Source: Acetoanaerobium sticklandii (lineage in GTDB: Bacteria; Bacillota; Clostridia; Peptostreptococcales; Filifactoraceae). From it: DNA of 64,000 nucleotides. This document shows, piece after piece, positions 18,467-27,416 of the stretch. How positions within the stretch are numbered: the first letter of the stretch is position 1; each line of letters starts with the position of its first letter. The position numbers and the translations under genes were made by a program. The notes beneath the pieces were generated by a model. That model ran no database searches and was not told the DNA's origin. It saw only the letters and a list, made by a program, of their open reading frames with translations. The stretch covers positions 1,534,001 to 1,598,000 of the forward strand of contig NC_014614.1 of assembly GCF_000196455.1 (NCBI RefSeq), written 5' to 3'.

Positions 18467-19153
18467 CTATATTTGTCCATTCTCTTTAAAACTGTAAAAA
18501 TTCCCATCTCCAATTATTACATGGTCGAGAATTTCTATCCCTACAATTTGACCTGCGCTAATAAGACGCTTTGTAATATTTATATCCTCACTACTTGGTG
18601 TAGGATCTCCTGATGGATGATTATGCATCAAAATCATTTTATTTGCACTTTTTTTGATTGCTTCTAAAAAAACTTCTCTCGGGTGAACAATCGATGCATT
18701 TAAGCTACCCTCTGAAATATCCTTAGACCCAATTATTACATTTTTTGTATTTAAGAGTACAACTCTGAAAATTTCTTTTTTCTTGTATCTAAGTTCTTCC
18801 ATATATACATTACCTATATCTTGTGGTGAAGAAATTTTAAATTTTTGCATCTCAGAAGCTACAGAAACTCTTCTGCCTAGTTCTAGTGCTGATATTATTC
18901 TACAAGCCTTGGCTAGACCAATGCCTTTTATTTTTGATAATTCTTCGACTGTGATATTTGACAAATTTCTTATTCCATCACTTGTTTCTATGATTTCACG
19001 AGCAAGAGTAATCGCAGATTTATCTCTCGTGCCATTGTTAATCAAAATAGCTAAGAGTTCAGAATCAGATAAATAGGTTTCTCCCTTTTTAAGTAAAGTT
19101 TCTCTGGGTCTTTCTTCTTTTATAATATCTTTTATGAGATTACCACCTATCAT
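18467..19153 (-). CDS. radC: RadC family JAMM-motif protein
   Basis: 228 residues. An N-terminal helix-hairpin-helix-like segment (LSKIKGIGLAKACRIISALE) is followed by the MPN/JAMM domain with the metal motif HNHPSGDPTPSSEDI. Despite its name, a DNA repair role is not supported in characterised members; its function is uncertain. A GGGGG site lies 5 bases before the ATG. Confidence 0.92.
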   Translation of the reverse strand: MIGGNLIKDIIKEERPRETLLKKGETYLSDSELLAILINNGTRDKSAITLAREIIETSDGIRNLSNITVEELSKIKGIGLAKACRIISALELGRRVSVASEMQKFKISSPQDIGNVYMEELRYKKKEIFRVVLLNTKNVIIGSKDISEGSLNASIVHPREVFLEAIKKSANKMILMHNHPSGDPTPSSEDINITKRLISAGQIVGIEILDHVIIGDGNFYSFKENGQI

Positions 19154-19169
19154 ATTAGCCCCCTAATCT

Positions 19170-19745
19170 CTAAATCAAGTTATAAGAAAACAACTCAGTC
19201 AGTACTTTATTTATCTCTGAAATAGGCAACCCAACAATATTAAAATAATCTCCTTCTATTTTATCTATAAAAACACTCGCTTTCCCTTGAATAGCATATG
19301 CACCTGCTTTATCTACATACTCATTTGAACTTAAGTAGCTTTCAATAGATTTTTTTGATATGTTTCTAAAAGTAACATCAGTCTTTACATAGTCAGTGTA
19401 GATAATATTCTTTTCAGAATTGGCTATGCAAAATCCAGTTATAACAGAATGTTTTTTTCCACTTAGCTGAGTAAGCATATCAAAAGCATCTTTGGCACTG
19501 TTTGGCTTACCAAAAATTTTATCACCTACGGTTACCACAGTATCTGCAGATATTATAGTTGCTTTTGGATTATTATCTAGTATATTCTTAGTCTTTAAAT
19601 AAGCAATATGCATAGCATTTATAGCAGGGTGAAATTTACTATTTATTGTTTCATCCGCACATGGAATCTTTATAATATAATCTTTGTTAAAAATATCTAA
19701 AATATCTTTTCTTCTTGGAGATGCAGAAGCAAGTATTATGTCCAA
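19170..19745 (-). CDS. maf: Maf family nucleotide pyrophosphatase
   Basis: 191 residues. It hydrolyses modified or canonical dTTP/UTP-type nucleotides to monophosphates. The motifs are LASASPRRKDIL at the N terminus, ISADTVV and FGKPNSAKDAFDML, then KAGAYAIQG. The start is a TTG at 19745 with GGAGG 8 bases upstream; no in-frame ATG is nearby. It is first in the shape/division cluster. The upstream gap holds only a weak promoter-like TTGAAT...AATACT. Confidence 0.92.
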   Translation of the reverse strand: MDIILASASPRRKDILDIFNKDYIIKIPCADETINSKFHPAINAMHIAYLKTKNILDNNPKATIISADTVVTVGDKIFGKPNSAKDAFDMLTQLSGKKHSVITGFCIANSEKNIIYTDYVKTDVTFRNISKKSIESYLSSNEYVDKAGAYAIQGKASVFIDKIEGDYFNIVGLPISEINKVLTELFSYNLI

Positions 19746-19806
19746 ATATTCATCCTCCTAATTTGTTTACTTCATAGTATTGCACTCTTTTTAGTGTATC
19801 ATTCAA

Positions 19807-19844
19807 TTAAAAAAAAAACAATAAAACCAAAGGTCTTATTGTTT
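19807..19844 (-). terminator. Intrinsic terminator of the rnf operon
   Basis: Minus strand, directly after rnfB: AAACAATAAGACC pairs with GGTTTTATTGTTT (one G-U pair) around a three-base loop and runs into a long T tract. It separates rnf from the maf operon. Confidence 0.85.
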
Positions 19845-19855
19845 AAATTTAAATC

Positions 19856-20833
19856 TTATATCATTTCTATAGCTTTTTTAGGGCATTTTTGATAGCAAAC
19901 TTTACAACCTATACATTTATCTGGATCAACTTTATGTATCGCCTTTAGTTCACCCTCGATTGCATTTGTTGGGCAATTTTTGGCACAAATTGTACATCCT
20001 ATGCACAGATCTTCGATTACTCTAGCAGTTTTTCTTTTTGATAAATCTCCACTAATTGCTTTTGTCGGACATTTTTCAACACAAACCATACACTGAGTAC
20101 ATTTTGAATAATCTATTTTTGCTAAGTTATTTTCAAAAGTTATTGCTTGGAAAGGACAACTCTTAACACATATTTGGCATCCAATACAACCAACACTGCA
20201 TTTTTCCTTTACATCTTTACCTTTTTCCTTACTATTACAATCTATAGATACTTCCTGTCCATATGGAATCCAATGAATAACAGCTTTTGGACATGCTTCT
20301 ATACATTTCCCACAACCTACACATTTCTCCTCATCCACATGAGCTATTCCATCATCATAAACGTGAATAGCATCAAATGGACATACATTTTCACATGTAC
20401 CAAACCCAAGACATCCATATGAACATGATTTTGGACCATTTGCAACCAATGACGCAGCTTTACAATCCAATATCCCGCTGTAAAGAGATTTATTTTTTGC
20501 ATTTGAATTAGTTCCATTACATATGACATTTGCAATCATTTTAGTTCCAGCTGAAGCATTTACACCCATTATTTCAGAGATTTTTTCTGCAACCTCTGCT
20601 CCACCTACAGGACAAGCATTAGTAGCAGCTTCTCCCTTAGCAATAGCGGTAGCTAAGCCTCCACATCCTGGAAATCCACATCCGCCGCAGTTAGCACCTG
20701 GCAAAGCGTTTAGTATCGCTTCTTCTTTAGGGTCAACTTCTACAGCAAATTTCTGAGATGCATAAGCTAAACCTGCTCCGAAAACCAATCCCATAGCTGA
20801 AAGACTTAATACTGAATTTAAGATAGAACTCAT
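19856..20833 (-). CDS. rnfB: Rnf complex subunit RnfB (ferredoxin-type electron entry)
   Basis: 325 residues. An N-terminal membrane helix is followed by the GANCGGCGFPGCGG cluster site, then by a C-terminal half with six CxxCxxC...CP ferredoxin-type motifs (for example CVGCGKCIEACPK, CTQCMVCVEKCPT, CIGCKVCYQKCPK). The count is higher than in proteobacterial RnfB, as in clostridial homologues. It accepts electrons from reduced ferredoxin. It is last in the rnfCDGEAB order. Confidence 0.96.
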   Translation of the reverse strand: MSSILNSVLSLSAMGLVFGAGLAYASQKFAVEVDPKEEAILNALPGANCGGCGFPGCGGLATAIAKGEAATNACPVGGAEVAEKISEIMGVNASAGTKMIANVICNGTNSNAKNKSLYSGILDCKAASLVANGPKSCSYGCLGFGTCENVCPFDAIHVYDDGIAHVDEEKCVGCGKCIEACPKAVIHWIPYGQEVSIDCNSKEKGKDVKEKCSVGCIGCQICVKSCPFQAITFENNLAKIDYSKCTQCMVCVEKCPTKAISGDLSKRKTARVIEDLCIGCTICAKNCPTNAIEGELKAIHKVDPDKCIGCKVCYQKCPKKAIEMI

Positions 20834-20844
20834 AGTTTGACCTC

Positions 20845-21426
20845 CTATTTTACTAAGCCACTAAAGCCTAGGAATGCGATTGACATAAGACCTGCACTAA
20901 TAAGAGCAATTGGGAATCCTTGAAAAATTTCAGGAATATCGGATATTTCCAACCTCTCTCTGATTCCAGCGAACAGAACAATTGCAAGTGTAAATCCTAC
21001 AGCTGCAGCAAATCCATTAAATATAGTCTCAATCAAGTTATACTCACTTTGAATATTTAGAATCGCTACCCCCAAAACTGCACAGTTAGTGGTTATAAGA
21101 GGTAAATATACACCAAGAGCTTGGTATAAAGTAGGACTTGTCTTTTGAATTACCATTTCTACGAATTGAACGAGTGATGCAATTACTAGAATAAATGCTA
21201 TGGTCTGCATATACTCAATCCCAAGATTTACTAGAATTAATTTTTGAATTAAATATGTAAATATTGACGCTAAAACCATAACAAAGGTTACAGCCATCCC
21301 CATACCAAGAGCTGTTTCAACTTTTTTAGAAACTCCTAAAAATGGACATATCCCTAAAAATCTTGATAATACAAAGTTATTAACAAGTATTGAACTAAGC
21401 ATTATAATCAAAATCGATTTTATCAT
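20845..21426 (-). CDS. rnfA: Rnf complex membrane subunit RnfA
   Basis: 193 residues, six membrane segments. The opening NNFVLSRFLGICPFLGVS and the later TNCAVLGVA carry the conserved cysteines thought to bind a membrane-embedded Fe-S centre together with RnfE. It has a typical length and a typical position between rnfE and rnfB. Confidence 0.96.
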   Translation of the reverse strand: MIKSILIIMLSSILVNNFVLSRFLGICPFLGVSKKVETALGMGMAVTFVMVLASIFTYLIQKLILVNLGIEYMQTIAFILVIASLVQFVEMVIQKTSPTLYQALGVYLPLITTNCAVLGVAILNIQSEYNLIETIFNGFAAAVGFTLAIVLFAGIRERLEISDIPEIFQGFPIALISAGLMSIAFLGFSGLVK

Positions 21427-21437
21427 AGTTATTCCTC

Positions 21438-22061
21438 CTAACTAGCAGATTGAATTTCTTGTTTTTTATTTTTTTTACCTTTAGTAATCTTTTTAAACAT
21501 AGCTAGCATCATACCCAGAGCTAGGAAAGCACCTGGAGGAAGTATCATGATAATTGCTGGCTTAAAAGCCTCACCAAAAAGCATAAGCCCAAATATAGAG
21601 CCTGCTCCTAATATTTCTCTAACAGATCCTAGCAAAGTTAGCGACAATGCGAATCCCAATCCCATACCTATACCATCTGCTGCTGCTGATACAACTGAAT
21701 TTTTAGAAGCAAAGCTCTCGGCTCTAGCTAGGATTATACAGTTTACAACTATAAGTGGTATAAACAAGCCAAGCGACTTATCAAGAGCTGGAACATATGC
21801 TTTTAATAACATTCCTACAATTGTAACAAATGTTGCAATAACAACAACATATGCAGGAATTCTTATTTTTGAAGGAATCACTTTTCTCAATAGAGATATG
21901 GCTAAATTTGACATTGTTAATACTGCAGTTGTTGCAAGACCCATTCCTAAACCATTCATCGCCGAGGTTGTAACAGCAAGAGTTGGGCACATACCTAGAA
22001 CTTGTGAAAAAATTGGGTTCTCATCTATAATTCCGTTTTTAATTATCTTAAATAAATTCAC
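21438..22061 (-). CDS. rnfE: Rnf complex membrane subunit RnfE
   Basis: 207 residues, paralogous to RnfA with inverted topology. It contains NPIFSQVLGMCPTLAVTTSA and IVVNCIILARAESFASKN, with the matching conserved cysteines. The C-terminal tail is lysine-rich (ITKGKKNKKQE). Spacing to its neighbours is 11 bases on both sides. Confidence 0.96.
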   Translation of the reverse strand: MNLFKIIKNGIIDENPIFSQVLGMCPTLAVTTSAMNGLGMGLATTAVLTMSNLAISLLRKVIPSKIRIPAYVVVIATFVTIVGMLLKAYVPALDKSLGLFIPLIVVNCIILARAESFASKNSVVSAAADGIGMGLGFALSLTLLGSVREILGAGSIFGLMLFGEAFKPAIIMILPPGAFLALGMMLAMFKKITKGKKNKKQEIQSAS

Positions 22062-22072
22062 TTTAGCACCTC

Positions 22073-22630
22073 CTATTGTATGTTATTTTTAAATAATTCA
22101 ATTGCTGTATTTACACCTTTTGTAACTGCAGCCGATGTTATTGTAGCTCCAGATATTGCTACAATTTCATTCTCAGCTGGCATACCATTTTTTATAACAA
22201 CTAGATTTTCATTTGTCATTTTCGTATTATATTGGCTAATAAAAGCCTCGTCCTTTGCTTTTGCTCCAAGACCAGGGGTCTCATTCATAGTACCAATAGA
22301 TACTCCAGATATCGTTCCATCTACAGTAATTCCTGTTGTTACTTCTATTGCTCCTGCATATCCTTTTGGAGCAGTTTTTATAGTATATCCTACTATGTCT
22401 GAGCCTTTTAAGCCTTTGTATACTTCTAAAACCTCTCCTCCAAAGTCATCTTGGATTAACTCAAAGCTATCAGCATCAGAAAGTATAGATTTTCTTGCCA
22501 TATTATTCGCTTCAATTATCTGAGCTTCAATTACAGGAAATGTTATTTGATTTACAAATCCTAATAATGTTGCTGCAATAGCCGTAATAATTAACAAAAT
22601 AATTCCCAACTTTACGATTTCATTTTTCAT
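22073..22630 (-). CDS. rnfG: Rnf complex flavoprotein RnfG
   Basis: 185 residues. One N-terminal membrane helix (about 8-28) is followed by an extracytoplasmic FMN-binding domain. The flavinylation motif SGAT is at 160-163, so Thr163 is the expected phosphoester-linked FMN site, added by ApbE. GTMNETPGLGAKA is also conserved. The ATG is adjacent to the rnfD stop, with one base of overlap. Confidence 0.95.
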   Translation of the reverse strand: MKNEIVKLGIILLIITAIAATLLGFVNQITFPVIEAQIIEANNMARKSILSDADSFELIQDDFGGEVLEVYKGLKGSDIVGYTIKTAPKGYAGAIEVTTGITVDGTISGVSIGTMNETPGLGAKAKDEAFISQYNTKMTNENLVVIKNGMPAENEIVAISGATITSAAVTKGVNTAIELFKNNIQ

Positions 22631-23574
22631 TATTTTGCCACCTCCCCAAATACTCTTGGTGAAATATATTTATCTATAAGTGGAGTTGCTACATTCATTA
22701 ATAAAATTGAGTAAGAAACTCCTTCAGGATATCCTCCGTAGTATCTTATAACTGCAGTTAGTAGACCGCATCCAATAGCATAAATAATTTGACCTTTTTT
22801 TGATACAGGAGATGTTGTATAATCAGTGGCCATAAAAAATGCTCCTAAAATTAAGCCTCCAGCTAAAATGTTGTAGCTTAACATAGAAATATCAAACCCA
22901 GAAAAAATAAACGTTAAAACAGCAACAGTTCCTATGTAGTATGTTGGTATTACATATGTTATTACTCCTCTATAAATCAGATATATTCCACCGATTATAA
23001 GTAGTATTGCAGAGGTTTCCCCAATACATCCCCCAACATTTCCAATTAATAAATCAAACATAGATGCTGAAGCTGCTCCTGCTTCCGCTCCCTTAATTAC
23101 TGCTAAAGGTGTCGCTGTAGCAACTGCGTCAGTTCCTGTAGTAACCCAAGATGTCATTTCTACTGGCCAAGAAGCTAATAGCACTGCTCTAGCTGCAAGC
23201 GCTGGATTCATAAAGTTATGACCCAGACCTCCGAATAGCTGTTTTACAACAGCAATAGCAAAAACTGCTCCTATAAGAGTCATCCACCAAGGTAAAGTTG
23301 ACGGAACATTGAAAGCTAATAAAAGTCCAGTCACTGCTGCACTATAATCTTTAATTGTAATTGGCTTTTTCATTAATTTTTGAATTAAATATTCTGCAGC
23401 TACAGCTCCTAAAACAGCAACTAGTATGTTAACAATTGCTCCAAATCTAAAATAATATATCGCTGCAATTGTAGCTGGCAAAAGTGCAATAATAACATCT
23501 CTCATAACAGTATTAACATTTTCATTAGTCTGTATATGAGGAGATGATGACAAGGTTAGTTTTGGCATTTCCAT
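22630..23574 (-). CDS. rnfD: Rnf complex membrane flavoprotein RnfD
   Basis: 314 residues, about nine membrane segments. The NqrB/RnfD signature GGLGHNFMNPALAARA is present. The likely flavinylation loop is TGTDAVATATPL, a variant of the ApbE target Dxx(s/t)gAT. GGAGGG precedes the ATG. It is the second gene of the operon, 18 bases after rnfC. Confidence 0.95.
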   Translation of the reverse strand: MEMPKLTLSSSPHIQTNENVNTVMRDVIIALLPATIAAIYYFRFGAIVNILVAVLGAVAAEYLIQKLMKKPITIKDYSAAVTGLLLAFNVPSTLPWWMTLIGAVFAIAVVKQLFGGLGHNFMNPALAARAVLLASWPVEMTSWVTTGTDAVATATPLAVIKGAEAGAASASMFDLLIGNVGGCIGETSAILLIIGGIYLIYRGVITYVIPTYYIGTVAVLTFIFSGFDISMLSYNILAGGLILGAFFMATDYTTSPVSKKGQIIYAIGCGLLTAVIRYYGGYPEGVSYSILLMNVATPLIDKYISPRVFGEVAK

Positions 23575-23592
23575 TTATATCACCCTCCTAAT

Positions 23593-24921
23593 TTATTTAG
23601 ATTCTTTTCTTTTCTGAGCTAAAATTTCACGTTTAGCAACACGAATTGATTGTAGTAACGGCCTTGCTGAAGGACAAACAAATGAACATGATCCACATTC
23701 AATGCAATCAAGAGCTCTAAATTCCATTGCTTTTTTGTAATCATTCTTTAAAGAATATGCGCTTATGAATAACGGCTGTAAATTAGCCGGACAAATATTT
23801 ACACACTTTGCACATCTCATACAGTTTTGAACTTCTTTTGCCTTTGCTTCATCATATGTAAAACATAATATTCCAGAAGAACCTTTAGTTGCTGGTACTT
23901 CTAAAGTAAATTGAGCTATTCCCATCATCGGGCCGCCACTGATAACTTTGCTTGGTTGGGTTTTAAATCCACCTGCTTGATCAATTATTTCACTGTATAA
24001 AGTTCCTATTTTTATTAGAATATTTTTAGGATTTGAAATTGCCCCACCCGTAACTGTACATATTCTATCAATAAGTGGCATACCTGTTCTTATAGTTTTA
24101 GCAAGCTGAGCAGCTGTAGCAACGTTATTAACCACTACCCCCGCATCCATAGGAAGACCCCCACTAGGAACCTCTCTATTAGTACATGCATATATAAGTT
24201 GTTTTTCAGCTCCTTGAGGATATTTAGTCCTAAGTCCAACTACCTCAATGCTATTAATCCCTTGAGCAGCCTTTGATACACTGGCAATACAATCTGGTTT
24301 ATTGTCTTCTATTCCAATGTATCCTTTTTCTACACCTAAAATCTTCATTATTCCTAATAATCCATTTACAACATCCTCGGGTGTTTCTAGCATCAATCTA
24401 TGATCCGCTGTTAAATAAGGTTCGCATTCTGCTCCATTTAATATTACAACATCAATATTTTTTTCTTTAGGCGGGCTAAGTTTTACATGCGTTGGGAAAG
24501 TTGCTCCACCCATACCTACTATACCAGCATTTTTAACTATCTCTAAAAGTTTCTCAGAGGAAAGGTCTTTAACCTCACCGTACGGCATAATACTTTCATG
24601 GATTTCATCATTAAAATCGTTTTCAATAACTATACAAGTTGTCATTTGTCCACCTGGCGTAGTCATAGGCTTTATAGCTATAACTTTACCAGATACCGAA
24701 GAATGAACTGGAGAAGAAACAAAACCCTGTGGTTCTCCAATAGCTTGACCAACCTTCACAATATCTCCAACATTTACAACTGGGCTACATGGAGCTCCGA
24801 TATGCTGGGCCAATGGTATGTACACTATTTTAGTTTCTATAGCCTTTTCAACCGGAAGATGTTCTGTCAGTTCTTTATTATGTGGAGGATGAATTCCTCC
24901 TTTAAAGCTTAATAGCTTCAT
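23593..24921 (-). CDS. rnfC: Rnf complex NADH-binding subunit RnfC
   Basis: Peripheral subunit binding NADH, FMN and two 4Fe-4S clusters. It has the N-terminal SFKGGIHPPHNKELT, the nucleotide-binding GMGGATFPTHVKL, and two ferredoxin motifs, CMRCAKCVNICP and CIECGSCSFVCP. The frame extends to 25002, but GGAGGG seven bases before the ATG at 24921 gives 442 residues (MKLLSFKGG). First gene of the rnf operon. Confidence 0.96.
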   Translation of the reverse strand: MKLLSFKGGIHPPHNKELTEHLPVEKAIETKIVYIPLAQHIGAPCSPVVNVGDIVKVGQAIGEPQGFVSSPVHSSVSGKVIAIKPMTTPGGQMTTCIVIENDFNDEIHESIMPYGEVKDLSSEKLLEIVKNAGIVGMGGATFPTHVKLSPPKEKNIDVVILNGAECEPYLTADHRLMLETPEDVVNGLLGIMKILGVEKGYIGIEDNKPDCIASVSKAAQGINSIEVVGLRTKYPQGAEKQLIYACTNREVPSGGLPMDAGVVVNNVATAAQLAKTIRTGMPLIDRICTVTGGAISNPKNILIKIGTLYSEIIDQAGGFKTQPSKVISGGPMMGIAQFTLEVPATKGSSGILCFTYDEAKAKEVQNCMRCAKCVNICPANLQPLFISAYSLKNDYKKAMEFRALDCIECGSCSFVCPSARPLLQSIRVAKREILAQKRKESK

Positions 24922-24987
24922 AAATGTTCCCTCCTTAATCTTTTTCGTATATTTATTTAAAATAAATGAATAAAATAGCAATAAAAT

Positions 24988-25027
24988 GTATACTTTATTC
25001 ATTTACACTTGTCCTTATAAAGTATAC
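24988..25027. promoter_or_regulatory. Inverted repeat upstream of rnfC
   Basis: Perfect 11-base arms, GTATACTTTAT (24988-24998) and ATAAAGTATAC (25017-25027), are separated by 18 bases. They lie 67-106 bases upstream of rnfC in the only stretch that can hold the rnf promoter. No consensus -35/-10 pair could be assigned, though TATACT/TATACA elements occur within both arms. It may be an operator or a leader hairpin. Confidence 0.45.
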
Positions 25028-25079
25028 TACATTTTTTTAAAAATTTAATTTTAAATATTTTATTAACAATATTTTTTTT

Positions 25080-25111
25080 AAAAAAAATAACCGCTTATTT
25101 AAGCGGTTATT
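25080..25111 (-). terminator. Intrinsic terminator of the NlpC/P60 gene
   Basis: Minus strand: AATAACCGCTT (the TAA is the gene's stop codon) pairs with AAGCGGTTATT around AAAT, followed by a T run. The terminator therefore starts inside the coding end. Confidence 0.9.
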
Positions 25112-25985
25112 CAATAATCCTTGTAGCACCCATATAAGAGTTTCGATAATGCTTTTCATCTAGAGATGAAATCATCACTTTCATATTCCTCCCTGATGAT
25201 GCATGAATGAATTCTCCGTCTGACAAATAAATACCTACGTGATTAACTCTGTCTAGACCACCGCCTGTGTCAAAATACACAATATCTCCAGTTTGTAGCT
25301 CCTCTTTAGATACTTGAGTTCCTTGCTTGCTCTGAGAAGTAGATGTTCTAGGTAGGTCAATTCCTAAAGATGTCTTGTATGAATAAGAAACAAAACCTGA
25401 ACAATCAAAGCTGTTTGGTCCTGAACTTCCATAGTTGTATGGAGTTCCTAATTTTGATTTTGCAACTTCAATCAGAGAATTAATATCTCTTGAAGCTCCT
25501 CTTGATACAGTAGCAGACTTGTTTAAATCAGATGAAATATAATCGCTATGTACATATCCTATCAGTGAATTTAATCTTACTTTAGTCCACTGACCACTTT
25601 TTTCAATTATTTCGACCTTATCTCCAGTATTCAAAATATGAATTGCTTCACTTTCAGTAGTAGCATTTCTTCTTAGGTTTACGCCCTTATTAGTGATAAA
25701 GCCGTCTTCTATTTTTTTAACTTGACTATCTGAGGATTCAATAAATCCTTCTATTCCTGTTCCAAGTTTAATCTTAGTCCATCCATTCTCTTCACCTACA
25801 ATTAAAATTTCTTGCCCTTTAGAAATTCTAGATATTACAGCTGAATTTGAGTTTGAATCAAGTCTAATATCTATTATAGGTGATTCCACTACTGCTTTTT
25901 CGTATTGATTTGCATCCGCTATTGCCGGAAATGAAAGTATTATACTTGTAGTAAACAAGCACGATAGTAACCATCCTTTTTTCAT
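25107..25985 (-). CDS. Secreted SH3b-SH3b-NlpC/P60 peptidoglycan hydrolase
   Basis: 292 residues. A signal peptide (about 1-25, cleavage near ADA) is followed by two bacterial SH3 domains (about 30-90 and 95-152) and an NlpC/P60 domain. The catalytic residues are Cys195 in SFDCSGFV, His249 in DRVNHVGIY and His261 in GEFIHASSG. It probably cleaves stem-peptide bonds such as gamma-D-Glu-diaminoacid. Single-gene unit with its own promoter, a 155-base leader and a terminator. AGGAGGTATCCG precedes the ATG. Confidence 0.93.
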   Translation of the reverse strand: MKKGWLLSCLFTTSIILSFPAIADANQYEKAVVESPIIDIRLDSNSNSAVISRISKGQEILIVGEENGWTKIKLGTGIEGFIESSDSQVKKIEDGFITNKGVNLRRNATTESEAIHILNTGDKVEIIEKSGQWTKVRLNSLIGYVHSDYISSDLNKSATVSRGASRDINSLIEVAKSKLGTPYNYGSSGPNSFDCSGFVSYSYKTSLGIDLPRTSTSQSKQGTQVSKEELQTGDIVYFDTGGGLDRVNHVGIYLSDGEFIHASSGRNMKVMISSLDEKHYRNSYMGATRIIE

Positions 25986-26147
25986 CGGATACCTCCTAAT
26001 TTAAATTTGATTTACCCTCAAGCGTTTTAAATTGTTATGTTATTATTGAAATTACTATTTTGTAAGTTATATATGTTTTAGTTGTTTTGTCATGTTAAAA
26101 CTAATTATTAATACCTAAATAATCATTGTGAAGGTTAACATTTTTAA

Positions 26148-26176
26148 ATTATACTATAAATCAAATTAAATTGCAA
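26148..26176 (-). promoter_or_regulatory. Promoter of the NlpC/P60 gene
   Basis: Minus strand -35 TTGCAA (26171-26176), 17-base spacer, -10 TATAAT (26148-26153). It gives an untranslated leader of about 155 bases. I saw no c-di-AMP riboswitch signature in the leader, only AT-rich sequence. Confidence 0.7.
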
Positions 26177-26188
26177 CTTCACTTTTCG

Positions 26189-27043
26189 CTATAAGTTGTA
26201 TCCTTGTAATTCTTTTAATTTCACCAAATCAAATATTATGTTTTTAATATGGTAATTATATACCATGAATAAATCATCATCAGACGATATTGTATTGTAA
26301 ATATCTATTTCAAGGTGCTTTTTTATAATATTTGCTGTGCTCTTTGATATTTGTTTGTCAAAGTTTTGAATAATATTAATATTGTGATAAATTTCATCGA
26401 GCAACATAAGAGATTTAATAATTAGTTCCTCTTCCTTATAATTTTTTTCTCCACTTAAAAATTCAGACTTATAAATTTCGTAGGATTGATTTATTTCATT
26501 AAGCTTACCACTATATTCTTTTAGTTCAAATGGAATATTAAGCACAAAATATTCATAGAGTTCTTTATCTAGATAGCTAATCAAGTGTTCTAATATAGTT
26601 GATATTTTTTCTTTATGTTTTGGTCTGAACACTAATAAATTAACAGTAAAAGCAACTATAATTCCAATAGTTGTATCAATAACCCTAAAAGCTGAATACA
26701 CAAACACATTTTCTTCAGTATTTAACATAATTGAGCAGAAAACAATAAGTGTAATAACAATAGATTTATTCCACTTTAATTTATTATTTATATGAATTAT
26801 AAATATAGTTCCAAGACCAATTAATAAAGTATTGTTAGGGCTAATTTGATAAAATAGCATACCTACCATTGCACCAAAAACTGTTCCTAGAATTCTATTT
26901 ATTCCACTTTTGTATGATTCATTTATACTTCCTTGCATACTTACAATTGCACCTATAATTACAAAAATCGGATTATTCAAATTCAGTATATTTGATATAA
27001 TAATACAAATTACAACAGAAATAGCAGTTTTAATATTTCTCAT
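26189..27043 (-). CDS. FUSC/ArAE-type (aromatic acid exporter family) membrane protein
   Basis: 284 residues. The N-terminal half has five or six membrane segments with the family-like SGINRILGTVFGAMVGMLFY; the C-terminal half (about 145-284) is cytoplasmic and helical. Small Firmicutes homologues are annotated as aromatic acid exporter family 1, without proven substrate. The ATG is preceded by GGTGGG with little spacing, so the start is uncertain. It is probably monocistronic. Confidence 0.75.
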   Translation of the reverse strand: MRNIKTAISVVICIIISNILNLNNPIFVIIGAIVSMQGSINESYKSGINRILGTVFGAMVGMLFYQISPNNTLLIGLGTIFIIHINNKLKWNKSIVITLIVFCSIMLNTEENVFVYSAFRVIDTTIGIIVAFTVNLLVFRPKHKEKISTILEHLISYLDKELYEYFVLNIPFELKEYSGKLNEINQSYEIYKSEFLSGEKNYKEEELIIKSLMLLDEIYHNINIIQNFDKQISKSTANIIKKHLEIDIYNTISSDDDLFMVYNYHIKNIIFDLVKLKELQGYNL

Positions 27044-27103
27044 CCCACCATTAAAATCACCCTTTCACATTATTATATTACCCAATAAATTTGATTTATC
27101 CTA

Positions 27104-27137
27104 TAAAAAATAGAGCTATCTAAATTTAGACAGCTCT
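27104..27137 (-). terminator. Intrinsic terminator downstream of tRNA-Leu(GAG)
   Basis: Minus strand AGAGCTGTCTAAA pairs with TTTAGATAGCTCT (one G-U) with almost no loop, then TATTTTTT. It ends the coaE-lytic transglycosylase-tRNA transcription direction before the FUSC-like gene. Confidence 0.8.
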
Positions 27138-27277
27138 TATTTTGAATAAAACAAGTTTTTCATTCATCCATTATTAGGTTTTAATTAATTCAATATATAT
27201 AGCTTTTATCGTTTTACATAGCGTTAAATGTTGGATTTCATAAATATACTTATTAAATCTTAATACAATTCAAGCTA

Positions 27278-27363
27278 TGGTGCGAGAGATGGGACTTGAA
27301 CCCACACATCACTAAGATACACGCCCCTCAAACGTGCCTGTCTGCCAATTCCAGCACTCTCGC
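27278..27363 (-). tRNA. tRNA-Leu (anticodon GAG)
   Basis: Class II tRNA. Acceptor arms GCGAGAG and CTCTCGC, encoded CCA, D-loop AATTGGCAGAC, anticodon arm CACGT-TTGAGGG-GCGTG giving anticodon GAG, a long variable arm, and T arm GTGGG-TTCAAGT-CCCAT. It reads CUC/CUU leucine codons. Confidence 0.95.
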
Positions 27364-27416
27364 ATCAATCTTCACGCAATTGATTTTAGCATCTAAACGC
27401 TCAGTATGTCAATATT

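Noticed and set aside
21547..22092. 181-residue plus-strand frame antisense to rnfE
   Set aside because: It mirrors the well-supported rnfE/rnfG coding region; proline/serine-rich shadow composition and no ribosome site.
24598..24912. 104-residue plus-strand frame antisense to rnfC
   Set aside because: Antisense to the RnfC N-terminal domain, with a Trp/Ser/Phe-rich shadow composition.
25986..26140. Possible c-di-AMP riboswitch in the leader of the NlpC/P60 gene
   Set aside because: Such genes often have one, but the leader lacks the conserved core elements I know and is simply AT-rich.
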